NCBI RefSeq assembly: GCF_002127325.2
Contig: NC_035449.2
Location: 147,166,931-147,230,930, forward strand
Origin: Helianthus annuus
Taxonomy: Eukaryota > Streptophyta > Magnoliopsida > Asterales > Asteraceae
Reading direction: 5' to 3'
DNA length: 64,000 nt
Shown: positions 33,572 through 45,500 of the stretch, in pieces
Position numbering within the stretch: position 1 is the first letter of the stretch
Layout: each line of letters starts with the position of its first letter
Program-made: the position numbers and the translations under genes
The notes under the pieces: model-generated
Databases searched by the model: none
Seen by the model: only the letters and a program-made list of their open reading frames with translations
Told to the model about the DNA's origin: nothing

Positions 33572-36500
33572 TGTAACACCTCAAAAACGGGTTTGGTAAT
33601 CAAACCACGTTAATATTAATGACTTGGTAAAATACCGTTAGTGGTAAAATTTAACCCGGTGAATATTAGGACTTAAATAAATAATCCTAATATTAACTAA
33701 AAGGTGAATAAAAGCTTTCAAGGAAACAAAATGGATAAAAGGCCCGAGTTAGCGGGAACTAAAATAAACTTAGTCATAAATATTCCCGAACCCGTTAAGT
33801 TAACTAGAAATGTAAAACCTAGTTAATAAGTGGGAATATTATTGAAAGTAATTTAGGTTGTAACCTAATTAATAACTAACCAAACACGAGGGACCAAAGC
33901 CGGGTAACTTGAAAATGAATTATAAACTTAAAAATAAAACACAAACACACACACAATAGTATGTGTGCGTGTGTGAGGATCGACCAGGAAGAGCTTTAGG
34001 GAGCTCAAACCCTAACTTCAACAAATCCATCAAATTGAAGGTCAAATCTGGTCCAAATCGGATGCATGAACACATATTAATGATCACCAAGTCGTGGGGA
34101 TCACAAGGTATGTTGAATCTTATGATTTAGTGATACTTTGAAATTATGATGAACAATCATAATCAAAATTCTGGAATGAATGTTGAATCTATGAGTGTTA
34201 TTGTGATGAAATCCATGTTTAGGAACAACCCTAGTTAATAATTTGATAAACTAGTGTTGAAAAATATAAATTTGATGATTACCCTTATGTGTGCTAAGTG
34301 GGTTTTATGACAAGAAGATGAACACTTGAATTAGAGTGTTAAATTGATGAATATTGATGTTATGATACTAGTACTAAGTGTAGTTCATGAACACTAGACA
34401 TGAAAGTTTGAATTTTGATGTTAATCTTGGTAAAAATAACTAGTTGTGAACTAGTTAGCAAATGTGTAGAAGTATGCCTATTAGGTGTTTGATAAAATGC
34501 CTAAATGAGAAGTAAAGTGTTGAAATTCAATTAAAACGTGTAATTGGCAAGTTTGACTAATTACATGAGACATGGGATAAAACGGGTTCCAATCATAATG
34601 TTGAATTGCCTTGATCGTGCATATTATATGATTAAAGGTAGTTGACTTTAGAAAGTCAAACTAACTAGTGATGAAGTCGAATAATAGTTTCGACAAAGAA
34701 AATAAGTAAGGTGGAATAGTCATGATTGTTAATGACTAATCTAACCACCTTGTAAATGTTGAAAATAGTTTGACGCTCAACGAGCTAGGTGAAAGGCTTG
34801 GGGAAGGAAGCGGGTCAAACGAATCAAGAATGAAGGGAAAAGCATAATTCGGATGCAATGTAAGTATAGCTTACACTAGTCTTATATGTTCGAATATTCT
34901 CTTATCGTATTAGTTACGAATAAGATAAATACATAATTTAAGTATGATGTTCCGACGTGTAAACGTACGGAACAAGGTAGTCGAGCATGACAAGAAATCG
35001 TGTTGATGGTTTAAAAGAAATTAAAACGGTAAATTGGTCATGCGTTGACCATAATTATTTGTTTTGAAAGTCACTGTAAGGCGTAAGCCATGATAGGCTA
35101 AAAAGCGTTAAGAAAACGATTAGTACGTGAAATGACCACACGGTGTAAACCGAAGCGAGTCATATAGATGAGATGGTCATAAATATCATCTTGCCAACAT
35201 AATCGGTCACTTAGACCAAATGGGTCAAAAGGTGAAAAAAAAATATCACCCTTTGACAATAACGACTAATGATTATTGTCGAGCTGTATTATTTCAGGTG
35301 TAAATGTCAAATGGGTATTAGCAACGCTATGAATTAGCGGTTATAAAAGCAAGGTATTAAAAATGGGTCAATAGATTGATCTGCGCCAGGTATGTGAAAT
35401 AGGGTAACACTCATTTAGAACATGTGGTTCAAGAGTGTTAAAAGAGGTCAAATGGACATTTGGTTACTTGATAAGTAAACCAAATGTTTTAAGTAATGAA
35501 CATAGCGTTTGGAAAGCTTAATGACTTTTCAAACAAAATCATAGGTTAAAAGAGGGATTATGGGTCAAATATACTTTCAAAGGTCCTTCATTGTTAATAA
35601 AAGACTAAAATGGACCAAAGCGCCCTTGGAGGCTAAATTGAACAAACAACCTTTTTTTAAAGTTGTTTGGAAATGATTATTACGATTAAATAAATACATA
35701 GGACAAGTATAGAAGTTGAAAGATGTATTACGTTAGTCAAACGGCTCTATTTGAGTCCTTGCCGTAAAATAATGAGTTGAGGGGTAAAACTCGGTTTGCA
35801 TAGATTACCTTAGTAAACACACCATAAATATAGTTGTGGTGGAAGATCATTTGACAAATATTGCGAAATTAAGAAGCTAGAAATAAATAATTATGAATTA
35901 TGCGGAGAAGTGCTTAAATACCCTTAACGGGTCAAAATAAGCACTTGAGTACAAACGGGTTTAAGAATATACATGAACTCGTGAATTGAACCTAATAAGA
36001 TAGACAACATTGAAATTACAAGATTTATGTGACATAGGAATCAAACAAATACGTTTGTTTGGTAAAACCGCGAATGGGTCAAAATTTGGTAAAAAGGGTA
36101 ATAAGCCGAAGACTTAAAAGTCTTAAATTTTGTTAAGCCGGACGTCGAATTTTAACTCCATGTGATGGAGAATCAAATTACAATCACGTAGGAAGAAACG
36201 GTAGGTTAAACGGACAAGCGGTTTGAAAGATACGAAAGATTTCGTGTCAATTACGGCAAAAAGGAAACTGGGCTGTTACAGAGTCCACCGTAACTTACGG
36301 TGCCACCGTAAGTTACGGTGGAGATGAAAATGATACGGTGGGTTTCTACTGTTGTACGGTAGAAACAGATTAAACCAGAGGCCACCGTAACTTACGGTTC
36401 CACCGTAAGTTACGGTGGAGGCCAGGATTGAAAATTTTGTTTTGGTGATCGATTGTTTCTCGAACTCGTTTAGACACGTTTTAAACCTAGTATGACTAAA

Positions 36501-36778
36501 GCATTTCATGTTTATGAAATGTAGGTACACCACGGATGCCGGAAGACGATCAAGCTCAACGAAGAACCGAACACGATACAGTTACATGCTTCCGCACTTT
36601 GCCACGTTGAAATTTTTAAGCAACGAATTAGATCACGTTACGTAGAATAAATTATAAATTGTAAAGGTTTTAGTAAACCCGTATTTCCAAATGTTTATGT
36701 AATCTGAATTACATGATTGTTTTTTTTTTTTTTTGTAAAATATACGTTAAACCTTGAATAATAAGAACGGGTGTTACA
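33572..36778 (+). repeat. Solo LTR of a Ty3/gypsy-like element, 3207 bp
   Basis: Starts TGTAACACC and ends GGTGTTACA, a perfect 9 bp inverted terminal pair, and is flanked by the perfect 5 bp TSD CTCAA (33567-33571 and 36779-36783). No gag, pol or primer binding site lies between, so the interior was lost by LTR-LTR recombination. It shares features of the other LTRs: AAACCCTAA near 34010, donor-like GTAAGTAT at 34860, acceptor-like TGTAG/GTAC at 36524 (254 nt from the end) and ATGCTTCCGC at about 36585. CCACCGTAACTTACGG palindromes occur at 36282-36322 and 36380-36420. Orientation is inferred from the position of these marks. Confidence 0.9.
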
Positions 36779-36798
36779 CTCAACTTATTTTCCTATTT

Positions 36799-37140
36799 AT
36801 CTCTCATATTAAATAATAATAATAATAATTTTAAACAAAATATTAGATAAGAATACATATTTGTTTTTCTATATGATCATATTAAATAATAATAATTTTA
36901 ACCAAAAAATTAGATAAGAATATTTACATTTGTTTTTATGTATGATCATATTAAATAATAGTAATAATAATAATAATAACAATAATAGTTTTTAAACAAA
37001 AAAATTAGATAAGAATATTTACGTTTGTTTCTATTATAATCATATTAAATAATAATAATCATAAGTTTAAACAAAAATTTAGATAAGAATAAATATTTGT
37101 TTTTCTATAATTAATTTTAAACAAAAATTTAGATATTATA
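36799..37140. repeat. AT-rich tandem repeat, about five units of 70-100 bp
   Basis: Each unit has ATATTAAATAATAAT..., then TTTTAAACAAAAA, then TTAGATAAGAAT..TTTGTTTTTCTAT. Units vary in length through the ATA/AAT runs. Starts just right of the solo LTR target site. Confidence 0.75.
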
Positions 37141-37606
37141 AATATTTATATATATTTTGGAGTTCGGTAATTGAAATTATGGTAAATTTGGAATCAAAGG
37201 TTCTCGTTTGATATATACTTAATAATTGTATTATTGTCTTTTTTTCACTGTAATTAAATAATTATTCTTGGTCGGGTAGATGCTTCTATCAAATTGTAAG
37301 TGTTTTTAGATGCATTGCTATAACGGTTTGGAATGTTTTTTTCTTAAAAGATAAATCTTGACGACTGTTTGTGTTATCATATGACATTATATTTTATTCA
37401 ACACGTGCAATATACGAGTTTTTTAAAGATATATCTTTTTTATTATTATTTTATAAAAAATACATTTATACAATTATACTTAATATACACACACTTTGTT
37501 ATGGCATTCGACTCAAAACTAAATTACCCGATATAGTATTTTATTTAAATTTAAGACAAATTTTATAAAGCACATATATCAGAATTTACTTTTCACAAAT
37601 GATATA
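37141..37606. other. Unassigned AT-rich sequence
   Basis: No gene or terminus recognised; a 65-codon frame at 37371-37568 is AT-rich and without known features. Confidence 0.5.
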
Positions 37607-37609
37607 TAA

Positions 37610-37939
37610 GGGTGATCGGGGCTCCCTTCGGGGACCCCATCGGTGACCATTTTTACCTATTAGGGGGGGCTGCTAATTAATAGGTGAGTTAGAGAGAGAG
37701 TGGGAAATGGGTGAGTGGCTGCCGAAGAGAGGGGAGGAGAGAGGGAGAGCTTGACCAATCAAAAGTTTCCTTTTCTTTTTTTTTTTTTTTTTTTTTTTAA
37801 AACCAACTCACCTAATAGGGGAGTGCCGCCATCAAAAAGGGGTATTAGGGGAGTGTTAGAGGGGAGTTGACGTGGCTTATTCTGGTTGGTTACGTGTAAG
37901 AGGGGGGACTCACCTAAGAGGTGAGCACCCCTTACACCC
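37610..37939. mobile_element. PIF/Harbinger-type MITE (330 bp)
   Basis: 3 bp TSD TAA (37607-37609 and 37940-37942). Imperfect terminal inverted repeats GGGTGATCGGGGCTC and, on the other strand, GGGTGTAAGGGGTGCTC. Internal palindromic halves carry CTCACCTAATAGGGG and CCTATTAGGGGG, with a run of more than 20 T near 37780. No coding potential, as usual for Tourist-like MITEs. Confidence 0.7.
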
Positions 37940-37942
37940 TAA

Positions 37943-38242
37943 CGATGGCTAGTGAGTAAACTTTCAAACTTGAGTGAAAATATCCCTAGAAAAATGTTAT
38001 TATTTAGTTATTATAAAAAACAACTTGTATTATTTTAAGATGAGAAAATAAAGGTTGAAAAGATGTTTCCTTAATGACATTAGAAGGGTATCCTAATTTT
38101 TGGTAGATTTAAAGTCAATTTTGACATCAAATGATCATTGTCAAAGAAAAAGACGTTCGAGCCATATTATTACAATTGGAAAATAGCACCCTAGTTTTGA
38201 CTATTAAGTTTATATCAAAGTCAAATCATATATATTTTATTA
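37943..38242. other. Unassigned AT-rich sequence
   Basis: Nothing recognisable between the MITE and the next TIR element. Confidence 0.4.
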
Positions 38243-38796
38243 ATGTTTTAAAAACCGGTTTTTAAATCATAAAGGGTTGAACTCTGAAATGGTTGAACCA
38301 GGTTGTAATGGGCAGTTCAACCAGGTTACTAGCTAACCCTATATAATTCCATTAAATACAAATTTATCTCAAAAAACAATCTAGTCTCAGTTAGGATTTA
38401 TGTAATTAATCATGGTTTTATTTTAAAAAATAACTATTTTCTTATAAAATATAAGTATTTTAAGAGCATTTTAAGTACTTATAAACAATATTACATTGGA
38501 CGAGTTGGATAACAATTTCATCATTGATTGAAATATTAGAATGGAAGACACTAGGTTAACTACCAGAAATATGAAAGGTCAACGTAACCTTAATATCATA
38601 TTTTATTAAAATTAGAAAATAAGATTTTAAGATAACGCAAACCGGTTCAATGGTTTGAAACGGTAGAACCGGATTTACCGCCGGTACGTAAGACATACCG
38701 TATTCGGGTTTTACCGGCCTTTATCATACCGGGCCCATGTCCGATATCTGGTTTAACCGATATAACCGATCGGTTCATACCGGTATTTAAAACATT
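38243..38796. mobile_element. TIR element with AATGTTTTAAA ends (554 bp)
   Basis: Left end AATGTTTTAAAAACCGGT; the right end on the other strand reads AATGTTTTAAATACCGGT, one mismatch over 18 bp. The interior has ACCGGT and ACCGATCGGTT motifs and no ORF. I cannot read a clean TSD, so the superfamily is left open. Confidence 0.55.
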
Positions 38797-38949
38797 GATA
38801 TTGACGGATTCAATATTTTTCGACATTGGAGTCCAAACACGAACAAGACAATATTGCTCAAAACATTACATTAAACCATAAAAAAAAGGAAGAAACGAAT
38901 AGTTACTCCATGTTGTAAATACTAACATCAGTTATGATATTAAATTTAA

Positions 38950-39892
38950 GGAAAATTGGTTTTTAATAAACCAACCTTTGTCTCGTTGGTAAACAATAAT
39001 CTTACTTACGTAATTGGTATACAATAATCCTACCTATCAACATGTTGGTACTCAATGAACTTTCGTTAATTTTTTTTTAACTGAAGTTAGTTTTTAAGTT
39101 TTATTTATTACACTAACAGTCCCTGTAGTTGTAAACCTGGCTATTTAAATGGCATAAACCCTAATTCCCTTCATTTTTGAATCAGACAAACAAAACACTA
39201 GCCTCTCTCATCTTCTCTACTCCCTCGATCCTCTGTCTGACAAGCATATCAGCCAGTTGCTAGCTGTAATACCGGCGGCGGAGTTGTCGGCTCACCCCAC
39301 ACACACACCCACCTGCAAATCACCCCACCCCCTTCCTTTTCGATCTGTATGACGGCCGACCACCACCACTATCTGGTGGTGGCACGATGACACAACAAGA
39401 GAGAGAGAGAGAGAGACGAGGGGAGGTGGTCCGACGAGGACTTTTGACGGCGACAGCACCGTGAGCGATGGCCGGTAACAACGCCGCGGCGGCGGTGGCT
39501 GAGTTCTTTTGTCTGAAATTCCAATTTTGGTGGTCGTTTACTTGATCCGTCGGAGAACTCCCATGGCGGTTGCGGTGGCGATGGTAGTTGTTTACATCGG
39601 AAATCAAAATCGAGTAGTGTTTGTGATAAATTTGGAACTGTATATATAAAATTTAATTACATGGCTCTTGACGTTTTTTTGTTTTACAAAATAGTTAAAA
39701 CTAGTAAATTATAACTACAGGGACTGTTTGTGTAATAAATAAAACTTAAAAACTAACTTCAGTTAAAAATAATTAACGGAAGTTCATTAAGAACCAACAT
39801 GTTGATAGGTAGGATTATTGTATACCAATTACGTAGGTAGGATTATTATTTACCAATGGGGCAAAGGTTGGTTTATTAAAAACCAATTTTCC
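38950..39892. mobile_element. Non-autonomous MULE with long TIRs and GC-rich core (Pack-MULE candidate)
   Basis: Perfect 9 bp TSD TAAATTTAA (38941-38949 and 39893-39901). TIRs of about 182 bp start GGAAAATTGG (38950-39131 and about 39709-39892) and match with few differences. The core (about 39140-39640) is strikingly GC- and CpG-rich compared with everything around it (GGCGGCGGAGTTG, CGCCGCGGCGGCGG) and carries CT-rich 5'-UTR-like sequence. A 95-codon frame on the minus strand (39320-39607) has no known domain. A 9 bp TSD and long TIRs identify Mutator-like; the core may be captured host sequence. Confidence 0.85.
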
Positions 39893-40081
39893 TAAATTTA
39901 AACTAGATTTGTTGGCGTCGCGCGTTGACGCTAATCATAGCAAATGATAAGGTAAAACAAATGTTATTTGTAAAAAAAACATGTTTTTTTAGAAAGCCTA
40001 ACCGTCAAAATCGGTTCAGTTTATTATTGTATCGTTTTATGATACCAAATAAATACTCTAATTTGAATTTATGTTTATTTT

Positions 40082-42538
40082 TGTCACACCCCCAAAATCC
40101 ACCTGCGGATAACACCCGCTTCGGGGGCGTGACTGACCAGGATCCAGCCACCAATTATACTGAATAATTAAGTTGATAACAAAAGTAATACTTACTAACC
40201 ATAGGATTAGCAAATATCAAGTTCAGAGTTTAAGGTTTTAAGTTCAAACAGTTAATAAGTAGCGGAAGCATAAGTAAAGTAGTTTAGACAAAGTTCATAA
40301 TTCAAAATAAGGTAACACCCAACACAAGGGTGGACAGACACTACACGTTCCCAAGCTGCAAGCTCCTTCGTCACTGGTTACCTGCAAAGCATGCAGTAAG
40401 GGGTCAACAATAATGCTGAGTGAGTTCACTAGTTGTCCAGTTTTAATTACCAAAAACTTGTTTCACCGGTTAATTTATCCGTTTATACATGCCCTGGGGA
40501 GCTACCCCAAAAGTTAGCGACTAAACTGTTTTCCAATACCGAACACTAGGTAACCGTTGCGTATCCGCAGGATGCCCCGATGTCAATGTTCTATCATCAT
40601 TGACGAATATCTGAGTACATTAGTTCACGACCGTCCCAAACCAGGGCACGGTGTGAGGCTGGTAAACACCTAAATAGCGCTATCAACTAATAACCCGTTC
40701 GCCTAACCCGGCGACTAATCGGTATTTGTAGTAGGGACTTGAGTGATAGAGTTTCGTTTAGTGCCGTTAGTTGCAATCCGTATAAACAGTAATTAACCAA
40801 AAAGGTTTCCCATTACCCGGGAAGTAAAAGTAAGTTTGGTTCCCAATAACTAGGGAAGGTATGTAAATGGTATCCCTTTTACCAGGGGATAGGGTTGTTT
40901 TAGTCTCGTGTCCCAAACCACCGGGACGCATGCTTTTAAGTTGTGAACTCACCTTGGGTTGCTCGGTAGGTTTAGGTTACTTGTCAATCACGTTGGTCAC
41001 CACGTCCTAACTTGGTTACCGGTATAGGTCAGGTTCGGTATACAAACATTCACGTAAAACACATACTGGCACGTAACATACATACGGATAAACAGTCATG
41101 GGGTTATTGGGCCGGCCTAAACAATTAAGCAGTCAACAGCAACACAGAATTCAGTCAACAGATAGCCCAAGTTAAACTCATATATGGGCCCAGAAACCAA
41201 AATGAACAGCCCACTCGCAATCAGCTGGTCTCGAGTCGCAACCAGGTGGTTTCGGCTTGTCACGCTGTGGTTGCGAGTCGCAACCGTGGTCTCGAGTCAT
41301 CACGTTTTGGTTGCGAGTCGCAACGGCGTGATCTCGAGTCGCAATCTCGTGGTTTCGAGTAGTCATGCAGTGGTTGCGAGTCGTAACTGCGTGGTCTCGA
41401 GTTGTCATGCCTTGGTTGCGAGTCGCAACGGCGCAGTTGCGAGTCGGAATGCTGTCATTTTCATGTACACGTGATGATGCAGATATGACAGTCCAAATTG
41501 TACCAAGAATTCAGGCCCATTTTAGGAAACAACCAATAATATTTCACTAACACTTTGCCTAATCTGAATGCTAGTAAAGATAGATCAAACTTTGCCATTT
41601 TTAAAACCTTCAAACCATATTCAAACAAGTTCTTCTTATGTTCATAGTTTTTCTAGGGTTTTCATGCCAACATAAACATATATTTATGAACCGAAAATCA
41701 CATATTTTGACAAGATCATGATGCTAAACAAGAAACATACATTATATAGCCGAAAATCTTATGCTAAACATCATCATTCTTGCAAGAAACAAAGAAGCAT
41801 AGTGTAGTTGGCTATGAACACTTGTAAACTACCAATATCATGTCATTTTAGTCATGTTAACACATATTCACAAACTTTACAAAACAACCTAATAATCATG
41901 CATAAACTATCAACCAACCATTTCTTAGTTCATACAACATACACACATCTTAAACACAAAAGAAAACACTAACCGGTTACGAAAAGGGGGAGCCGAAAAC
42001 AAAGAGAAGAGAATGAGAGAAGATGGAGTGTCCGAGTGGTCCGAGATTTCTTGACCGAGATCCCTTGCTTGAATCCGAAAGTTGGAGGAGGTTGGGATGT
42101 TGTTTGGGGTTTCTTGTTGAGAGCAAAGAGTAGAAGTGTTGGTGTAGCAAATGAAGGGGAAAAGGGGAAAGTGGGGGATTATATACCAAGTGTCAACAAG
42201 ACTAAGGGGGTTTCGGGTTGGGCTTGGGGTTTCGGCCCAAGCCGGTTACGGCCCAAGGGCCACTCGAAACCAAGAGGCCCACTCGCAACCGCCCGGTTGC
42301 GAGTCATGGTCTCGGGTCGTGGTTTCGGCTCTCATATACATATATATAACACATACATACATCACATATCATGCACAAAGGTCACGTTTTCATTTAATAA
42401 TATTTATATACACAAAATATTACAAGGTGATCGTTCGGAAAGACCTCGAGTGTCACATTATCCCCAAGTTTTAAGAACTTTCGTCCCGAAAGTTGAAGCA
42501 GCCACTGCCAAGCTAGCGTGTTTTAACGGGGTGTCACA
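40082..42538 (-). repeat. 3' LTR of element F, 2457 bp
   Basis: Reads TGTGACACCCC...GGTGTGACA on the minus strand. A second hairpin/polypurine/TGTGACA module lies inside it, 50-80 nt from its start (42494-42451). TATA box TATATAA (42185-42179). GGCCCA motifs near 42230-42250. A cluster of GGTTGCGAGTCGCAACC-type palindromes at about 41220-41450 with a second small cluster near 42260-42310. Open frames across the cluster (for example 41184-41474) arise from the repeats and are not genes. Confidence 0.95.
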
Positions 42539-42576
42539 TCATCCCCCCGTTAGTTTGGAATTTCGTCCCGAAATTC
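42539..42576 (-). promoter_or_regulatory. Hairpin and polypurine tract of element F (module 1)
   Basis: Arms GAATTTCG/CGAAATTC (plus coordinates 42558-42576), then 19 nt containing ACGGGGGGATGA, then the LTR start at 42538. The hairpin also encodes the last residues of pol (TEFRDEIPN). Confidence 0.8.
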
Positions 42577-45500
42577 GGTTGTAGCTTCAGTGCTGGGGTT
42601 TTTGTTTGGGAATAACTGGGGATACTTGGACTTCATCTGGTCCTCCCGCTCCCAGGTAAACTCTGGGCCGCGCCGTGAGTTCCAACGAACTCGCACAAGG
42701 GGTATCTGGCTACGTTTGAGGGTTTTGATCTCTCGATCCGTGATCTCAATCGGTTCCTCAGTAAAGTGTAGTTGTTCATCAATCGTTAGTTCCTTAAAAG
42801 GAATCACAAGCGTTTCATCCGACAAACACTTCTTTAGGTTAGATACGTGAAAAACGTTGTGCACTGCACTCAGCTCTGCAGGCAGGTTTAATCTATAAGC
42901 AACCTTACCGATTTTCTCGGTAATTTCGAACGGTCCAACATACCGTGGATTCAGCTTGCCTCGTTTACCAAAACGAACCACACCCTTCCAGGGTGAGACT
43001 TTAAGTAGAACCCGGTCCCCGACCTGGAATTCTAACGGTTTCCTACGCTTGTCAGCGTAGCTCTTCTGACGGTCACGAGCTGCCGCCATGCGTTGCCTGA
43101 TCTGGGAAATCTTTTCCGTTGTATCTACCACTAGTTCTGGGCCTGTGAGTTGACTGTCGCCTACTTCCGCCCAGCAAAGAGGTGATCGGCATTTACGACC
43201 GTACAATGCCTCAAAAGGTGCCGCCTGAATACTACTGTGGTAGCTGTTATTGTAGGAGAATTCCACCAACGGTAGATGCTTCTCCCAGTTCTTGCCAAAA
43301 TCGATCACACATGCTCTAAGCATGTCTTCCAGGGTTTGGATGGTGCGTTCAGACTGCCCATCCGTTTGCGGGTGATAAGCGGTGCTCATGTCCAAACGTG
43401 AGCCAAAGCATTTGTGCATAGCTTGCCACAACTCGGAAGTAAAACGAGCGTCTCGGTCGGAAATAATAGAAGTTGGCACCCCGTGCCTGGAGACTACTTC
43501 CTTCAGATAGATTTCTGCCAAGGTAGAAAACTTGTCTGTTTCCTTAATGGCCAGAAAGTGTGCAGACTTAGTCAATCGATCTACTATTACCCAAATAGTG
43601 TCATTCCCGCGTTGGGATCTAGGTAGCCCTGTAACAAAATCCATGGAAATCTGTTCCCACTTCCATTTCGGGATTTCCGGTTGCTGCAGTAGGCCTGCTG
43701 GTTTCTGATACTCGATCTTGACTCTTGCGCAGGTCAAACATTTGCCAACATAGGCTGCTATGTGGGCTTTCATGCCAGGCCACCAGTAAGTGGTTTTTAA
43801 GTCGTGGTACATCTTATCCGCGCCAGGATGTACTGAATAACGGGACTTATGGGCTTCGTCCATCACAAGCTCTCGTAGATCTCCGTAAAGTGGGACCCAA
43901 ATGCGCCCTGCCACATAGTAGGCGCCGTCTTCTTCTGTTCTAGTTGTTGTCTCGATCCTCGCAGGGATTCAGCCCTGATGTTTTCCGGTTTCAGAGCTTC
44001 AATCTGAGCATTTCGAATCTGGGTAGGGAGACTAGACTGGATGGTAAGTTGTAATGCTCGCACGCGCTTTGGTACAGTGTCTTTCCGGCTGAGGGCGTCT
44101 GCCACAACATTGGCCTTGCCCGGATGATACTTAATGGCGCATTCATAATCATTCAGAAGTTCGACCCATCGGCGTTGTCGCATGTTTAATTCCTTTTGCT
44201 TGAAGATATGCTCGAGGCTCCTGTGATCGGTGTAAATGGTGCACTTGGTACCGTACAGGTAATGTCTCCATATCTTAAGCGCAAATATCACTGCTCCCAG
44301 TTCCAAATCATGCGTTGTGTAGTTCCTTTCGTGGGTCTTAAGTTGTCGAGAGGCGTAAGCAATAACTTTTTCGCGTTGCATCAACACGCAACCGAGCCCA
44401 TGAATAGACGCATCGCAGTAAACCACAAAGTCGTCCGTTCCTTCAGGTAACGAGAGAATAGGAGCACTACAGAGGTTATCCTTAAGCCTCTGAAAAGCAG
44501 ATTCCTGTGCTTCATTCCACTTGTAGGTGACGCCTTTCTGAGTAAGAGCCGTGAGAGGCTGAGCGATCTTTGAGAATCCCTGAATGAATCTGCGGTAGTA
44601 ACCTGCCAATCCCAAGAATTGGCGAACTTCAGTGGGAGTCTTAGGGGTAGGCCAATTCTTTATAGAGTCGACTTTTGCAGGGTCGACGTGGATTCCGTCC
44701 TTGTTAACCACGTGCCCAAGGAAATGGACTTCTCGAAGCCAGAAGTCGCATTTCGAAAACTTGGCATACAGTTGCTCATTGCGAAGGAGTTCGAGGATAA
44801 GGCGTAGGTGCTGTTCATGCTCTTCCTGACTTTTCGAGTAGATCAAGATGTCGTCTATAAACACGATCACAAATTTGTCGAGGTAGGGTTTGCATACCCG
44901 GTTCATGAGATCCATGAACACTGCAGGGGCGTTGGTCATTCCGAAGGGCATAACGAGGAATTCATAATGACCATAACGAGTTCTGAATGCAGTCTTAGAA
45001 ATGTCTTCATTACGGACCCTTAACTGATGGTAGCCTGATCGCAGGTCAATCTTAGAGTAGTAGCTCGATCCTTGCAGCTGATCGAATAGGTCGTCGATTC
45101 GCGGGAGAGGGTAACGATTCTTGATGGTGACCTTGTTCAACTCACGATAATCAATACACATTCGGAACGTGCCATCCTTCTTCTTAACAAAGAGTACCGG
45201 TGCTCCCCAGGGTGATGAACTAGGACGGATAAACCCTTTATCCAATAGTTCCTGTAGTTGAGTAGAGAGTTCCTTCAATTCTGCGGGGGCTAGTCGATAA
45301 GGTGCACGAGCTATAGGCGCTGCTCCGGGAGCTAGCTCGATCTGGAATTCGACCTGACGATGGGGAGGGAGTCCAGGTAATTCCTCAGGAAATACCTCGG
45401 GGTAGTCACGCACTACTGGAAAGTCTTCAATCCTCTTTTCCTTTTCCTGCGTGTTGGTGACGAGTGCTAAGATAGCGGTGTGCCCTTTTCGTAAACACTT

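Noticed and set aside
36276..36533. 85-codon antisense frame in the solo LTR
   Set aside because: Spans the CCACCGTAAGTTACGG palindromes; no homology and lies in an LTR.
41184..41550. Open frames of 96 and 61 codons (and the same at 48559-48925) on the plus strand of F LTRs
   Set aside because: They exist because the GGTTGCGAGTCGCAAC repeats avoid stops in several frames; they lie in a non-coding LTR and show no domain.
42036..42584. 182-codon open frame antisense to the F LTR and end of pol (also 49411-50007)
   Set aside because: It overlaps the LTR promoter and the real pol end on the other strand; low-complexity product with no recognisable features.
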